In this document: positions 1-8,179 of the stretch, one piece after another
Layout: every line of letters starts with the position of its first letter
Numbering within the stretch: the stretch's first letter is position 1
NCBI RefSeq assembly: GCF_013294065.1
Contig: NZ_JABSNM010000021.1
Coordinates: forward strand, 24,218-88,217
Reading direction: 5' to 3'
Length of the DNA stretch: 64,000 bases
DNA from: Sphaerotilus uruguayifluvii
GTDB lineage: Bacteria; Pseudomonadota; Gammaproteobacteria; Burkholderiales; Burkholderiaceae_C
Program-made: the position numbers and the translations under genes
Notes under the pieces: model-generated
Told to the model about the DNA's origin: nothing
Database searches by the model: none
Seen by the model: only the letters and a program-made list of their open reading frames with translations

Positions 1-172
1 GCGGCGCCGCGCCCATCCAGGCAGCCGTCTGCGCGTCGTCCTGCAGCGCCTCGAGCACCGCGCCGAGCAGCACCACGCCGGGCAGCAGCGGCCGCCCCGG
101 GAAATGGCCGGCGAAGGACGGATGATCCGGCGGCACCGTCCAGCGCACGCGCTCCATCCAGCCCTCAGCCAT
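1..172 (-). CDS. ApeI/FabZ-like hotdog 3-hydroxyacyl-ACP dehydratase (3' part outside window)
   Basis: Only the first 57 codons lie in the window; the gene runs off the left edge. The translated start (MAEGWMERVRW...) leads into a hotdog-fold signature around residues 18-34, GHFPGRPLLPGV, in which the His is the usual catalytic residue of FabZ/FabA-type 3-hydroxyacyl-ACP dehydratases. The ATG overlaps the stop codon of the upstream AMP-ligase gene by 8 nt, so the two are translationally coupled. Lying behind an ACP, a membrane protein and an acyl-activating enzyme, it fits the dehydratase slot of an aryl-polyene-type pathway, where it would remove water from ACP-bound 3-hydroxy intermediates. 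A thioesterase or another hotdog enzyme cannot be excluded from the N-terminus alone. Confidence 0.75.
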   Translation of the reverse strand, partial: MAEGWMERVRWTVPPDHPSFAGHFPGRPLLPGVVLLGAVLEALQDDAQTAAWMGAAP

Positions 173-1598
173 GGCCACCTCCGGCGCCGCGCGCCGCCTC
201 GGCCAGCAGCTGCGCAGCCAGCTCGGCCAGCCGCCCGGCCGGCAGCTTGCCGCTCGGATCACGCGGCAGCGCCTCGACCCGCAGCACCCGCCGCGGCACG
301 AAGGCCGCATCCACCCGCTGGCGCAGGCCCGCGCGCAGCTGCTCGGCGCTCACGCCGGCCTCGGCCACCACCAGCGCGACCAGGCGCACCACGCCGTCCT
401 CGGGCTCGGGCGGCAGCCAGAAGGCGCCGTCGCGCACGCCGGGCAGGCTGTTGAGGTGGTAGTTCAGGTGCGCCAGCGAGCTGCGCTTGCCGGCGATGTT
501 GATCAGGTCGTTGGAGCGCCCGAGCAGCCGGAAGCGCGTCGGCGACTCCACCTCGAGCACGTCGGCCAGCCGGGTCGGCTCGGGCACATGGCCGCCGCGG
601 ACCACCGCCGCGTCGCCGTCGCCGTCCAGGCGCAGGCCGTCGAAGGTCTGCCACTCCGGCCCGGCCGTCGGGCGCCGGGTCGCGACCTGGCCGGCCTCGG
701 TGCAGCCGTAGATCTCGATCAGCGGCCCCTGCAGCGCGGCCTCGGCCCGCGCGGCAAGCTGCGGCGACAGCGGCGCGGTGGCGCTCACCGTCAGGTCCAC
801 CGGCGGCAGCGCGTCCGGCGGCAGGCCGGCGTCGAGCAGCGTCTTCAGGTGGAAGGGCGTGGTCACCAGCACCCGCGGCCGCGGCACCGAAGCCAGCACC
901 TGCGCGATGTCGCCCGGGAAGAAGGGCCGCTCGGCGGCGAAGGCCGCGCCGCCCAGCATCGCCACCAGCACCGTCGACTCGAAGCCGTACATGTGGTGCG
1001 CCGGCACCGTGCCGACCAGGGTCACGCCCTGCAGGTCCGGCCGCCCCAGCACCTCGGCCAGACGCGCGGCCTCGGCGCGCAGGTTCACATGCAGCAGGTC
1101 CCAGCGCTTGCCATGCGGCATCGGCTGGCCGGTCGAGCCGGAGGTGAGCACCTGCGCCGCCTCGTGCGCGCCGGCGATCATCGGCATCGCCGCGCTGCCT
1201 GCCGCGTCGTTCCCGCGCGGGCGGCAAGCCGCGCCCGCCCCCTCGTCGAAGCGCACCGTCGGCAGGTCCACCGCCGGCGCCTCGTCGTCGGCCAGCACCG
1301 AGGCCTGCGGGAACAGCGCCCGCAGCCGCGCGATCATGTCCGGCGTGTGGTTGGGCGGCATCAGCCCGGCCTGGCCGCGGCACAGCGCCGCGCCCAGCGC
1401 CAGCGCGAAGCGCCAGCGGTCCGAGGTCATCGCCAGCACCGGCCCGCCCTCGGGCAGGCGCGGCGCCAGCGCGGCGACCTCGGCGAGATAGGTGCGGCGG
1501 TCGAGCGGCTTCCCGGCCCGCCAGGCCAGCGGCGCCTCGAGCGGCACGTCGGCGGCCAGCAGCGGCAGCCGTGCCGCCGGCATCGTCGTCATCGTCAT
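165..1598 (-). CDS. AMP-dependent acyl/aryl-ACP synthetase (ApeH-like)
   Basis: 477 aa acyl-adenylate-forming enzyme. The ANL-superfamily motifs appear in order: the phosphate loop TSGSTGQP near residue 137, the YGCTEAG motif near residue 280, the hinge LLGRSNDLINIAGKRSS, and a C-terminal PSGKLPAGRL carrying the catalytic Lys. Such enzymes activate a carboxylate with ATP and load it onto CoA or an acyl carrier protein. With an ACP gene two positions upstream, loading an aryl or short acyl starter onto that ACP is the likely job (inference). It starts at an ATG that overlaps the preceding membrane-protein stop as ATGA, and its own stop overlaps the dehydratase start. A second ATG lies 6 nt downstream. 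It resembles ApeH of aryl polyene clusters. Confidence 0.82.
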   Translation of the reverse strand: MTMTTMPAARLPLLAADVPLEAPLAWRAGKPLDRRTYLAEVAALAPRLPEGGPVLAMTSDRWRFALALGAALCRGQAGLMPPNHTPDMIARLRALFPQASVLADDEAPAVDLPTVRFDEGAGAACRPRGNDAAGSAAMPMIAGAHEAAQVLTSGSTGQPMPHGKRWDLLHVNLRAEAARLAEVLGRPDLQGVTLVGTVPAHHMYGFESTVLVAMLGGAAFAAERPFFPGDIAQVLASVPRPRVLVTTPFHLKTLLDAGLPPDALPPVDLTVSATAPLSPQLAARAEAALQGPLIEIYGCTEAGQVATRRPTAGPEWQTFDGLRLDGDGDAAVVRGGHVPEPTRLADVLEVESPTRFRLLGRSNDLINIAGKRSSLAHLNYHLNSLPGVRDGAFWLPPEPEDGVVRLVALVVAEAGVSAEQLRAGLRQRVDAAFVPRRVLRVEALPRDPSGKLPAGRLAELAAQLLAEAARGAGGGHG

Positions 1599-2122
1599 CG
1601 CGGACTTCCGTCGGCCTGGTGCGCCCGCCAGGCCCGCACCGACGCCATCAGGCCGACACGCTCGAACTCCGGATGCAGCCGGTAGCGCAGCAGGTGCTCG
1701 CCGGCGAACATCGCCAGCAGCGACAGCGGCGTGACCGCGTTGACCAGCAGCGACCAGGCCTCGACCCACCCGGCGCCATGCAGGGCCAGCGACAGCAGCG
1801 CGATCGTCAGGAAATACAGCACCCAGACCTGGGTGAGCCGGCGGGTGTAGGCCGCCATCGCCGGCGTGAAGCCGGTGCGGCCGTGCACCCGCCGCGCCAG
1901 CTGCGAGATCAGCGGCTGCTGCCCGCGGCGCAGCGTCAGCGCGAAGCCCAGCGCCAGCGCGGCATGCACGCCGGCGTGCTGCACCAGCACCGCCCATTGC
2001 AGCGCGACCGCCAGCAGGCCGCCGCTCTCGGCGGTGCGGGTGATCAGCCAGTGCGAGCCGAAGGCGACGGCCAGGGCCGCCGCGGCGATCGTGGCCGGAC
2101 GCAGCAGTTGCACGCGATCCAC
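1595..2122 (-). CDS. Polytopic membrane protein of the APE-like cluster (COG4648-like)
   Basis: 175 aa if started at the GTG 13 nt after the ACP stop; no in-frame ATG exists downstream of the ACP coding region. The protein shows several hydrophobic stretches: a helix at residues 6-24, another near 33-60, and two between about 95 and 140. This suggests four to five inner-membrane segments with basic loops. Small membrane proteins of this kind sit between the ACP and the AMP-ligase in aryl polyene clusters, where their role is not well defined. The position, ATGA coupling to the synthetase and size support that assignment; no catalytic motif is visible. Confidence 0.65.
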   Translation of the reverse strand: MDRVQLLRPATIAAAALAVAFGSHWLITRTAESGGLLAVALQWAVLVQHAGVHAALALGFALTLRRGQQPLISQLARRVHGRTGFTPAMAAYTRRLTQVWVLYFLTIALLSLALHGAGWVEAWSLLVNAVTPLSLLAMFAGEHLLRYRLHPEFERVGLMASVRAWRAHQADGSPR

Positions 2123-2135
2123 TCCAGGGCCGGAC

Positions 2136-2405
2136 TCAGGCGGTGCGATGCGCCGCGATGTGGTCGGCCAGGCTGGCCAGCGACGCGAAGATGCGCACGT
2201 TGTTCTCGTCGTCCGAACGCAGCTGGAAGCCATAGCGCTTCGAGACGACCAGCGCGACCTCCAGGATGTCGATCGAGTCCAGGCCGAGGCCGTCGCCGTA
2301 GAGCGGAGCCTGCGGATCGATCTCCTCCGGGGCCATCTCGAGATTCAGCGCCTCCACCAGCAGGGCGGCCACCTCCAGGCGAAGCGTGTTGTCGGCAGTG
2401 CTCAT
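2136..2405 (-). CDS. Acyl carrier protein
   Basis: 89 aa, the usual ACP length. The phosphopantetheine attachment motif is clear: GLGLDSIDILE near residues 40-50, with the Ser after the Asp carrying the 4'-phosphopantetheine arm. The protein is acidic, as expected. It is the first gene of the leftward operon ACP, membrane protein, acyl-ACP synthetase, dehydratase, and would hold the growing chain or the starter. Because it is specific to this cluster and not beside fab genes, it is more likely a secondary-metabolism ACP than the fatty-acid AcpP. Confidence 0.88.
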   Translation of the reverse strand: MSTADNTLRLEVAALLVEALNLEMAPEEIDPQAPLYGDGLGLDSIDILEVALVVSKRYGFQLRSDDENNVRIFASLASLADHIAAHRTA

Positions 2406-2601
2406 TCGGGGTCTGTCCTTGTGGGGAGGCCGGTGACGGGGCCGGCGCCGGTGTCGTTGAAGGTCGGAAACCTGGATCAGGCATCAGGATCAACCCCAGA
2501 TTTTAACCAGCCCCTGCACCCGATCAGGGTCGACAAGAACTCGACGGAATTAGGATGAGGGCCCGCGAGCCCCCCGTCTCCGCGTCCGACACCGATCCGC
2601 C
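2406..2601. promoter_or_regulatory. Divergent intergenic region between ACP operon and methyltransferase
   Basis: 196 bp between two divergent starts; it should hold both promoters. The middle (about 2490-2555) is locally AT-richer than the surroundings. I could not pick convincing -35/-10 pairs for either direction. Confidence 0.4.
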
Positions 2602-3405
2602 ATGCCGCCGCCCACCGCCTCCCGCTCCTCCGCCCTGCCGACGCCCGGTGCCGGCGCCCCCGCCGGCCTCGTCCACCTGCCGCATGCGCCGCTGCCCGAC
2701 TACTACCGCAGCGACGACGAGGCCGAGCGCGAGCGCTTCCTGCGCCGCACCTTCGACGACACCGCGGTCGACTACGACCGGCTGGAGAAGATCCTCGGCC
2801 TGGGCACCGGCTCCTGGTACCGCCGCCAGGCGCTGCAGCGCGCCGGCCTGCGCCGCGGCATGCAGGTGGTCGACGTCGGCATGGGCACCGGCCTGGTCTC
2901 GCGCGAGATCCTGCGCCTGACCGGCGAGCCGGCGCGGCTCGTCGGCGTCGACCCGAGCCCGGGCATGATGGGCCAGGCCCGCTTCGACGTGCCGGTCGAG
3001 TGCCGCGTCGGCCGCGCCGAGGCGATTCCGGTGCCCGACGCCAGCGCCGACTTCGTCGTCATGGGCTACGCGCTGCGCCACATCGCCGACTTCGCGGCGG
3101 CCGCGGCCGAGTTCCGCCGCGTGCTCAGGCCCGGCGGCCGGCTGCTGATCCTGGAGATCACCCGGGCCGAGAGCCGCTGGGGCAATGCGCTGCTGAAGGC
3201 CTACATGCGCGGCGCGGTGCCGCTGCTGGCGCGCGCCGTCTCGAAGGCCGAGGCCACGCCGATGCTCTGGCGCTACTACTGGGACACGATCGAGGCCTGC
3301 GTGCCGCCGGCCGAGGTCATGCGCACGCTGGCCGCGCACGGCCTGGCCGAGGTCGACCGCCATGTCGAGCTCGGGATCTTCTCGGAGTACCGCGCACGCG
3401 GCTGA
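2602..3405 (+). CDS. UbiE-like SAM-dependent methyltransferase
   Basis: 267 aa class I methyltransferase. Motif I, VVDVGMGTGLVS near residues 90-101, binds S-adenosylmethionine. The acidic GVDPSPGMM strand follows, then PVPDASADFVVMGYALRHI (motif II/III), all as in the UbiE/COQ5 group. The first 35 residues are Pro/Ala-rich and poorly conserved in appearance, so the true start could be slightly internal. It is divergent from the ACP operon. In aryl polyene clusters a methyltransferase decorates the aryl head group, and that role is the natural inference here. A generic quinone or small-molecule methylase is the alternative. Confidence 0.72.
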   Translation: MPPPTASRSSALPTPGAGAPAGLVHLPHAPLPDYYRSDDEAERERFLRRTFDDTAVDYDRLEKILGLGTGSWYRRQALQRAGLRRGMQVVDVGMGTGLVSREILRLTGEPARLVGVDPSPGMMGQARFDVPVECRVGRAEAIPVPDASADFVVMGYALRHIADFAAAAAEFRRVLRPGGRLLILEITRAESRWGNALLKAYMRGAVPLLARAVSKAEATPMLWRYYWDTIEACVPPAEVMRTLAAHGLAEVDRHVELGIFSEYRARG

Positions 3406-3493
3406 GCGGCGCACCAGGGACATTTGCTGCAACGCAGCAACCTGACGCAGGCCGGCCGTATCATGGGCCATCCCGATTCATGCCCGTCACGCC
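3406..3493 (+). promoter_or_regulatory. Leader of the 3494 gene with hairpin and TATCAT box
   Basis: A perfect small inverted repeat, TTGCTGC-aac-GCAGCAA, lies at about 3424-3440 and a TATCAT -10-like box at about 3459-3464. Either could belong to transcription of the downstream small gene; the hairpin could also end the methyltransferase message. No T tract follows it. Confidence 0.3.
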
Positions 3494-3892
3494 ATGTCAC
3501 CCGAACTCCGATCCCGCCCGGACTCCGACTGGGTCGCCCAGATGGAACAGGTCTGCGAGGACCTCAACCTGCGCATCGCCCGGCTGGCGATGGTGCTCGG
3601 CGTCGCGCTGGAGAAGCCCGAGGAGCTCGCGCGGGTGATCGACCATCCGGTGCCCTCGCCCGGCACGCTGCCCTGCGGCAGCGCCGAGCGGCGCGAAGCC
3701 GAGACCCGCACCGAGCTGCGCGGCCTGCTGCTGCTGCGCGGCGAGCTCGAGAAGCGCTGCGTCGACGAGTTCGGCCCGGTGGCCGCCGGCGAGATGCTGC
3801 TCGACGTCGAGGCCGAGATGGCGCGCCACGGCTTCGCGCCGGGCGCCGACGGGCTGGACGTGCGCGCCCTGTTCGGCCTGCCGCCGGCCTGA
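3494..3892 (+). CDS. Small acidic hypothetical protein
   Basis: 132 aa, unrecognised. It looks helical and charged, with no signal peptide and no membrane segment. Its C-terminus faces the end of argF with 22 bp between the stops. The sequence contains a central Glu/Arg/Leu-rich helix (about residues 70-95) and a Cys at 25 and at 93. Codon use matches the neighbours and no other long frame competes over this interval, so it is probably a real gene. No function is proposed. Confidence 0.6.
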   Translation: MSPELRSRPDSDWVAQMEQVCEDLNLRIARLAMVLGVALEKPEELARVIDHPVPSPGTLPCGSAERREAETRTELRGLLLLRGELEKRCVDEFGPVAAGEMLLDVEAEMARHGFAPGADGLDVRALFGLPPA

Positions 3893-3914
3893 GCCGGCGC
3901 ACAGGCGGGTCGCG

Positions 3915-4856
3915 TCAGCCGATGCGGCCCAGCAGCAGATACTCCATCAGCGCCTTCTGGACGTGCATGCGGTTCTCCGCCTCGTCCCAGACCACCGACT
4001 GCGGGCCGTCGATCACCTCGGCGGTGACCTCCTCGCCGCGGTGCGCGGGCAGGCAGTGCATGAAGAGCGCGTCCGGCCGGGCCACCGCCATCATCTCGGC
4101 GTCGACGCACCAGTCGGCGAAGGCGGTGCGGCGGGCCTCGTTCTCGGCCTCGTAGCCCATGCTGGTCCAGACGTCGGTCGTGACCAGATCGGCGCCGCGG
4201 CAGGCCTCGCGCGGATCGGTGAAGACCTTGTAGCAGTCGCTCGAGCGCACGCCGGCGACCTTCGGATCGACCTCGTAGCCGCTGGGCGTGCTGACATGCA
4301 CCGTGAAGCCCAGCGTCTCGGCCGCCTGCAGCCAGGTGTTGGCCATGTTGTTGCCGTCGCCCACCCAGGCCACCACCTTGCCCTTCAGGCAGCCGAGGTC
4401 GTAGCCGTTCGCCCCGACCGGCGCGCGGTGCTCCAGGTAGGTGAACAGGTCGGCCATGATCTGGCACGGGTGGAACTCGTTGGTCAGCCCGTTGATGACC
4501 GGCACGCGGCTGTGCGCGGCGAAGGCCTCGATCTTGGTGTGCTCGAAGGTGCGGATCATGACCAGATCGGTCATGCGGCTGATGACGCGCGCCGAGTCCT
4601 CGATCGGCTCGGAGCGGCCGAGCTGGCTGTCGCCGGTGGTCAGGTGCACCACCGAGCCGCCCATCTGGTACATGCCGGCCTCGAAGCTGACGCGGGTGCG
4701 GGTGCTGGCCTTCTCGAAGATCATCGCCAGCGTGCGGTCGGCCAGCGGCTGGTAGCGCTCGTAGTTCTTGAAGCGACGCTTGATCAGGCGCGCGCGCTCG
4801 AACAGGTAGGCGTACTCCTCGGCGCGGAAGTCCTTGAACTGCAGGTAGTGCTTCAT
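3915..4856 (-). CDS. argF: Ornithine carbamoyltransferase
   Basis: 313 aa. It transfers the carbamoyl group of carbamoyl phosphate to ornithine, giving citrulline, in the arginine pathway. Diagnostic motifs are present: STRTR near residue 53 binds carbamoyl phosphate, FHPCQIMADL carries the HPxQ motif, and HCLPAHRG is the ornithine-site Cys loop. The chosen ATG (MKHYLQFKDF) has GGAAA about 12 nt upstream. An alternative ATG at 4877, which overlaps the argD stop as ATGA, would add seven residues (MKPGNSL). Either way argD and argF form one leftward operon. Confidence 0.95.
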   Translation of the reverse strand: MKHYLQFKDFRAEEYAYLFERARLIKRRFKNYERYQPLADRTLAMIFEKASTRTRVSFEAGMYQMGGSVVHLTTGDSQLGRSEPIEDSARVISRMTDLVMIRTFEHTKIEAFAAHSRVPVINGLTNEFHPCQIMADLFTYLEHRAPVGANGYDLGCLKGKVVAWVGDGNNMANTWLQAAETLGFTVHVSTPSGYEVDPKVAGVRSSDCYKVFTDPREACRGADLVTTDVWTSMGYEAENEARRTAFADWCVDAEMMAVARPDALFMHCLPAHRGEEVTAEVIDGPQSVVWDEAENRMHVQKALMEYLLLGRIG

Positions 4857-4873
4857 CAGGCTGTTTCCGGGTT

Positions 4874-6085
4874 TCATGCTGCGGCGGACTCGGCGAGGAA
4901 GGTCTTGATCACGGGCACCAGGATCGCGACGATCTCGTCGGACTCGGCCACGCTCAGCGTCAGCGGCGGCACCAGGCGCACCACGCTGTCGGCGGTCACG
5001 CTCAGCAGCAGGCCGGCCTCGAGCGCACGGGTCAGCACCACGCCGCACGGGCGATCCAGCTCGATGCCCAGCATCAGGCCGGCGCCGCGGATCTCGGTCA
5101 CGCCAGCCACGCCGGCGAGCTCGCGCTCCAGCGCCGCCTTCAGGTGCGCGCCGACGGCCGCGGCGTTCTCCAGCAGGCCTTCCTCTTCCATGATGCGCAG
5201 CGTCTCGACGCCGGCGCGCATCGACAGCGGGTTGCCGCCGAAGGTGGTGCCGTGGTTGCCGGGCTTGAAGATGTGGGCCGCCCGCGGGCCGCACACCACC
5301 GCGCCGATCGGCACGCCCGAGCCCAGGCCCTTGGCCAGCGGCATCACGTCCGGCCGGATGCCGGCCCACTGGTGCGCGAACCACTTGCCGGTGCGGCCGA
5401 TGCCGCACTGCACCTCGTCGAGCATCAGCAGCAGGTCGTGCTCGTCGCAGAGCGCGCGCACCGCACGCAGGTAGTCCCAGCGCGCCGCGTGGATGCCGCC
5501 CTCGCCCTGGATGGTCTCCAGGAAGACCGCGGTGATGTTCGGGTTGGACTCGACCGCGGCGCGGATCGCGTCGATGTCGTTGAGCGGCACGCGCACGAAG
5601 CCCTCGACCAGCGGGCCGAAGCCGGCCTGCACCTTCGGGTTGCCGGTGGCCGACAGCGTGGCGATCGAGCGGCCGTGGAAGGCCTTCTCGAACACGATCA
5701 CCTCGGGGCGCTCGATCCCCTTGTCGTGGCCGAACTTGCGCGCGAGCTTCAGCGCCGCCTCGTTGGCCTCCAGGCCGGTGCTGCAGAAGAAGGCGTTGCT
5801 GAGACCCGACAGTTCCACGAGCCTGGCCGCGAGCTGCTCCTGGCCGGGGATGTGGTAGTAGTTCGAGCAGTGGATCAGGGTCGCGACCTGCTCCTGCAGG
5901 GCCGCGACGAACTTCGGGTGCGCGTGGCCCAGCGTGTTGACCGCGATGCCGCCCAGGCCGTCGAGGTACTCGCGGCCGGCCGAGTCCCAGACGCGGCAGC
6001 CTCGGCCTCGCACCAGCGCGATCGGCAGGCGGCCGTAGGTCGTCATCACGTGGGGTTCGGCGATCGTCGCGGACTCGGCGGTCAT
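4874..6085 (-). CDS. argD: Acetylornithine aminotransferase (class III PLP)
   Basis: 403 aa class III aminotransferase. It converts N-acetylglutamate semialdehyde to N-acetylornithine with glutamate as donor. LMLDEVQCGIGRTGKWFA is the PLP-phosphate/Asp region and LAKGLGSGVPIGA holds the Schiff-base Lys. The chosen ATG (MTAESATIAEP) has GGAG about 12 nt upstream, and the protein then has the family length. It is the first gene of the argDF operon. Related ornithine or succinylornithine transaminases look similar, but coupling to argF settles the role. Confidence 0.93.
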   Translation of the reverse strand: MTAESATIAEPHVMTTYGRLPIALVRGRGCRVWDSAGREYLDGLGGIAVNTLGHAHPKFVAALQEQVATLIHCSNYYHIPGQEQLAARLVELSGLSNAFFCSTGLEANEAALKLARKFGHDKGIERPEVIVFEKAFHGRSIATLSATGNPKVQAGFGPLVEGFVRVPLNDIDAIRAAVESNPNITAVFLETIQGEGGIHAARWDYLRAVRALCDEHDLLLMLDEVQCGIGRTGKWFAHQWAGIRPDVMPLAKGLGSGVPIGAVVCGPRAAHIFKPGNHGTTFGGNPLSMRAGVETLRIMEEEGLLENAAAVGAHLKAALERELAGVAGVTEIRGAGLMLGIELDRPCGVVLTRALEAGLLLSVTADSVVRLVPPLTLSVAESDEIVAILVPVIKTFLAESAAA

Positions 6086-6419
6086 CTTGGGGCGCTCCGT
6101 GGAGGGGGGTGGAATCCAGTCGGGAAAAATGCAGAAGGCGCCGCACGAGGACGGCGCCCGACCCATTGTAAGGAAAGCCGACGACAGCACGCCGACAGAC
6201 GCCTGAGCGATACTCGCTCCCCGCGCGCCAGTGCCGACGCGCAAGAACCGCACAGAACGAGACGCAGAGACCCGACGCCGTCCGCGGTGCCGGCCGATAT
6301 CTGCCCTGACTCCACGGCTGTTCCGTCATGCCCGAGCGGCTGCTGCGCTGCAGCACAATACCGGCCTGACGGGGCAGCCGCATGCGCTTGTCACCGCAAG
6401 CAGAACAAGGCAGCAGCCC
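6086..6419. promoter_or_regulatory. Divergent argD / DUF3579 intergenic region
   Basis: 334 bp without a gene. On the minus strand a TACAAT -10 box (6165-6170) is followed at once by a hairpin with GGCGCC arms (6137-6142 and 6153-6158), and then by a T-rich run (6125-6130). The hairpin would therefore lie at or near the 5' end of the argD message. Possible roles are a stabilising 5' stem-loop or a weak attenuator. No clear ARG-box palindrome was seen. Confidence 0.5.
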
Positions 6420-6758
6420 GTGACGAACAACTCGAAACCCAAACCCCGCGAAGTCTTCATCCAGGGCATCACCCGCGACGGCCGCACCTTCCGCCCGAGC
6501 GACTGGGCCGAGCGCCTGGCCGGCGCGATGTCATGCTTCCGCCCGGGCGGAAACACCCGCTCGGGCATCGGCTCGGCGATCGGCTACTCGCCCTACTGCA
6601 TCCCGACCGTCATCGGCAGCACCAAGTGCGTGGTCGTCAGCGAGGCGCTGAAGGACCTCGAGCCGATGGCCTGGGACTTCGTGATGAACTTCGCCCGCGA
6701 CAACGACCTGCAGGTCATGGAAGCCTGCCTGATCCCGGATCCCCCGAAGAAGGGCTGA
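6420..6758 (+). CDS. DUF3579 family protein
   Basis: 112 aa from a GTG start with AAGG about 9 nt upstream. Family-like features are a central segment rich in Ser/Gly around FRPGGNTRSGIGSAIGYSP and a C-terminal LEPMAWDFVMNFARDN helix. DUF3579 proteins are small, found mainly in betaproteobacteria and often encoded beside argD/argF as here; their function is not established. Longer in-frame starts upstream would put an unlikely Arg-rich extension on the protein. Confidence 0.78.
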   Translation: MTNNSKPKPREVFIQGITRDGRTFRPSDWAERLAGAMSCFRPGGNTRSGIGSAIGYSPYCIPTVIGSTKCVVVSEALKDLEPMAWDFVMNFARDNDLQVMEACLIPDPPKKG

Positions 6759-6902
6759 ACGCCCGCGACGCGCCGCCCCGCGCGGGCCTACCTCTTTTGC
6801 CGTCCTTTGCCGCTCGAGTTCCGCCGATCACGGCCGGAGCGGGCGGCGCATCATGCACCGGTCCCCAGATGACCCGCCGCGACCGTCCGTCCGGTGCATG
6901 CC

Positions 6903-8138
6903 ATGCCCTCCCCCATCCCGTCCGCCCGTTCTCGCGCCAGCGTCCCGGCCACTCCTGCGGTACGCCGCCGCCGGGTGCACTACTTCAGCGGCTTCGACCC
7001 GCGCGGCGCCGGCCACTACCACCGCCTGTTCAGCCAGCAGGGTGAACGCCCCCAGCCCGGCGGCGGACGCATCGTCACCGGCGAGCGCCAGCGCGCCGGC
7101 GAGCGCTTCCACCAGTGGACCGTCGACTGGTCGCCGCAGGACGGCGTCGCGGGCGACGTGCCGGCGACGCCGGTGCGCACCGAACAGGTCTTCATGAGCT
7201 GGGACGACATCATCCGGCGCCACTGGAGCCGCCAGCCGCTGGCGCTGCTGCGCGAGTTCGCGCGGGTGCATGTGGCGATGCTGCGCGACGTCGGCCTGCG
7301 CCGCATGCATGCGCTGCGCCCGACCGCGCTGCTGACCGCGCTGCTGCCGCTGCTCTACCTGCTGGCGACGCTGCTGGTGGGCGGCTTCGTCGCCGCAGCG
7401 GTGGCGGCGCTGCCGCTGACCGCGCTGGGCCAGACCGGGCTGCGCACCGTGGCCACCGGCGTCGGCCTGGCGCTGGTGGGCATGCTGGTCTCGATCGGCG
7501 CGCAGGCCGGGCTGTTCTGGCTGATGCGCATCTACCACTTCACGCTGTGCCTGGGCCGCGGCGAGGTCGAGGGGCTCGACGGCCGCATCCGGGAATGGGT
7601 CGAGCATGTCATCGAGCGCCAGCAGGCCGATCCGGTCGACGAGGTGGTGCTCGCCGGCCACAGCGTCGGCACGCTGGTCATGGTCGAGGCGGTCGACGCG
7701 CTGATGCGCGATCCGCGCTGGCAGGCGCTGCAGGCCGGCCGGCGCACCGGCATGCTGACGCTCGGCCAGTGCTATCCGGCGCTGACGCTGCTGCCCGGCG
7801 CCGGCGCGTTCCGCGAGGCGCTGCTGCGGCTGTCGCGCCACCCGGACCTGGTCTGGCTGGACGTGAGCGCGGCGATCGATCCGATGTGCTTCGTGCGCAC
7901 CGCGCCGCTGGCCGGCACCGAGCTGGCGCCGCAGGCCGGGCCGCTGCCGCGCCAGCGCGCCGCGAGCTTCTTCCAGATGTACGACCCGCTGCACTGGGCC
8001 GCCATCCGCCGCGACAAGCTGCAGGCGCATTTCCTGTACCTGATGACGCCGGACCGCGCGGGCAACTTCGACCTGTTCGCGATGCTCTACGGGCCGCGCC
8101 CGTTCGAACAGCAGTTCGCCGATTCGCGCCGACGCTGA
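6903..8138 (+). CDS. Membrane-anchored alpha/beta-hydrolase-like protein
   Basis: 411 aa, not assigned to a named family. Two strong hydrophobic helices at about residues 138-165 and 185-208 place it in the inner membrane. After them comes a hydrolase-like half with the nucleophile elbow GHSVG near residue 257 (VVLAGHSVGTLVM), typical of lipases and esterases, and a later DPLHW that could supply the acid/His. The N-terminus (RVHYFSGFDPRGAGHYHRLF) is unusual. A GTG nine bases upstream is an alternative start. The P450 gene begins 41 bp downstream in the same direction, so the two may act together, for example on a lipid or ester substrate (inference only). Confidence 0.6.
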   Translation: MPSPIPSARSRASVPATPAVRRRRVHYFSGFDPRGAGHYHRLFSQQGERPQPGGGRIVTGERQRAGERFHQWTVDWSPQDGVAGDVPATPVRTEQVFMSWDDIIRRHWSRQPLALLREFARVHVAMLRDVGLRRMHALRPTALLTALLPLLYLLATLLVGGFVAAAVAALPLTALGQTGLRTVATGVGLALVGMLVSIGAQAGLFWLMRIYHFTLCLGRGEVEGLDGRIREWVEHVIERQQADPVDEVVLAGHSVGTLVMVEAVDALMRDPRWQALQAGRRTGMLTLGQCYPALTLLPGAGAFREALLRLSRHPDLVWLDVSAAIDPMCFVRTAPLAGTELAPQAGPLPRQRAASFFQMYDPLHWAAIRRDKLQAHFLYLMTPDRAGNFDLFAMLYGPRPFEQQFADSRRR

Positions 8139-8179
8139 GCCCCGGCCGCGCCTGGCGCGGCCCGCCCTGAGGATCCGCC

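Noticed and set aside
165..1685. Plus-strand frames opposite the AMP-ligase
   Set aside because: His/Arg/Gln-rich shadows of a gene with clear ANL motifs on the other strand.
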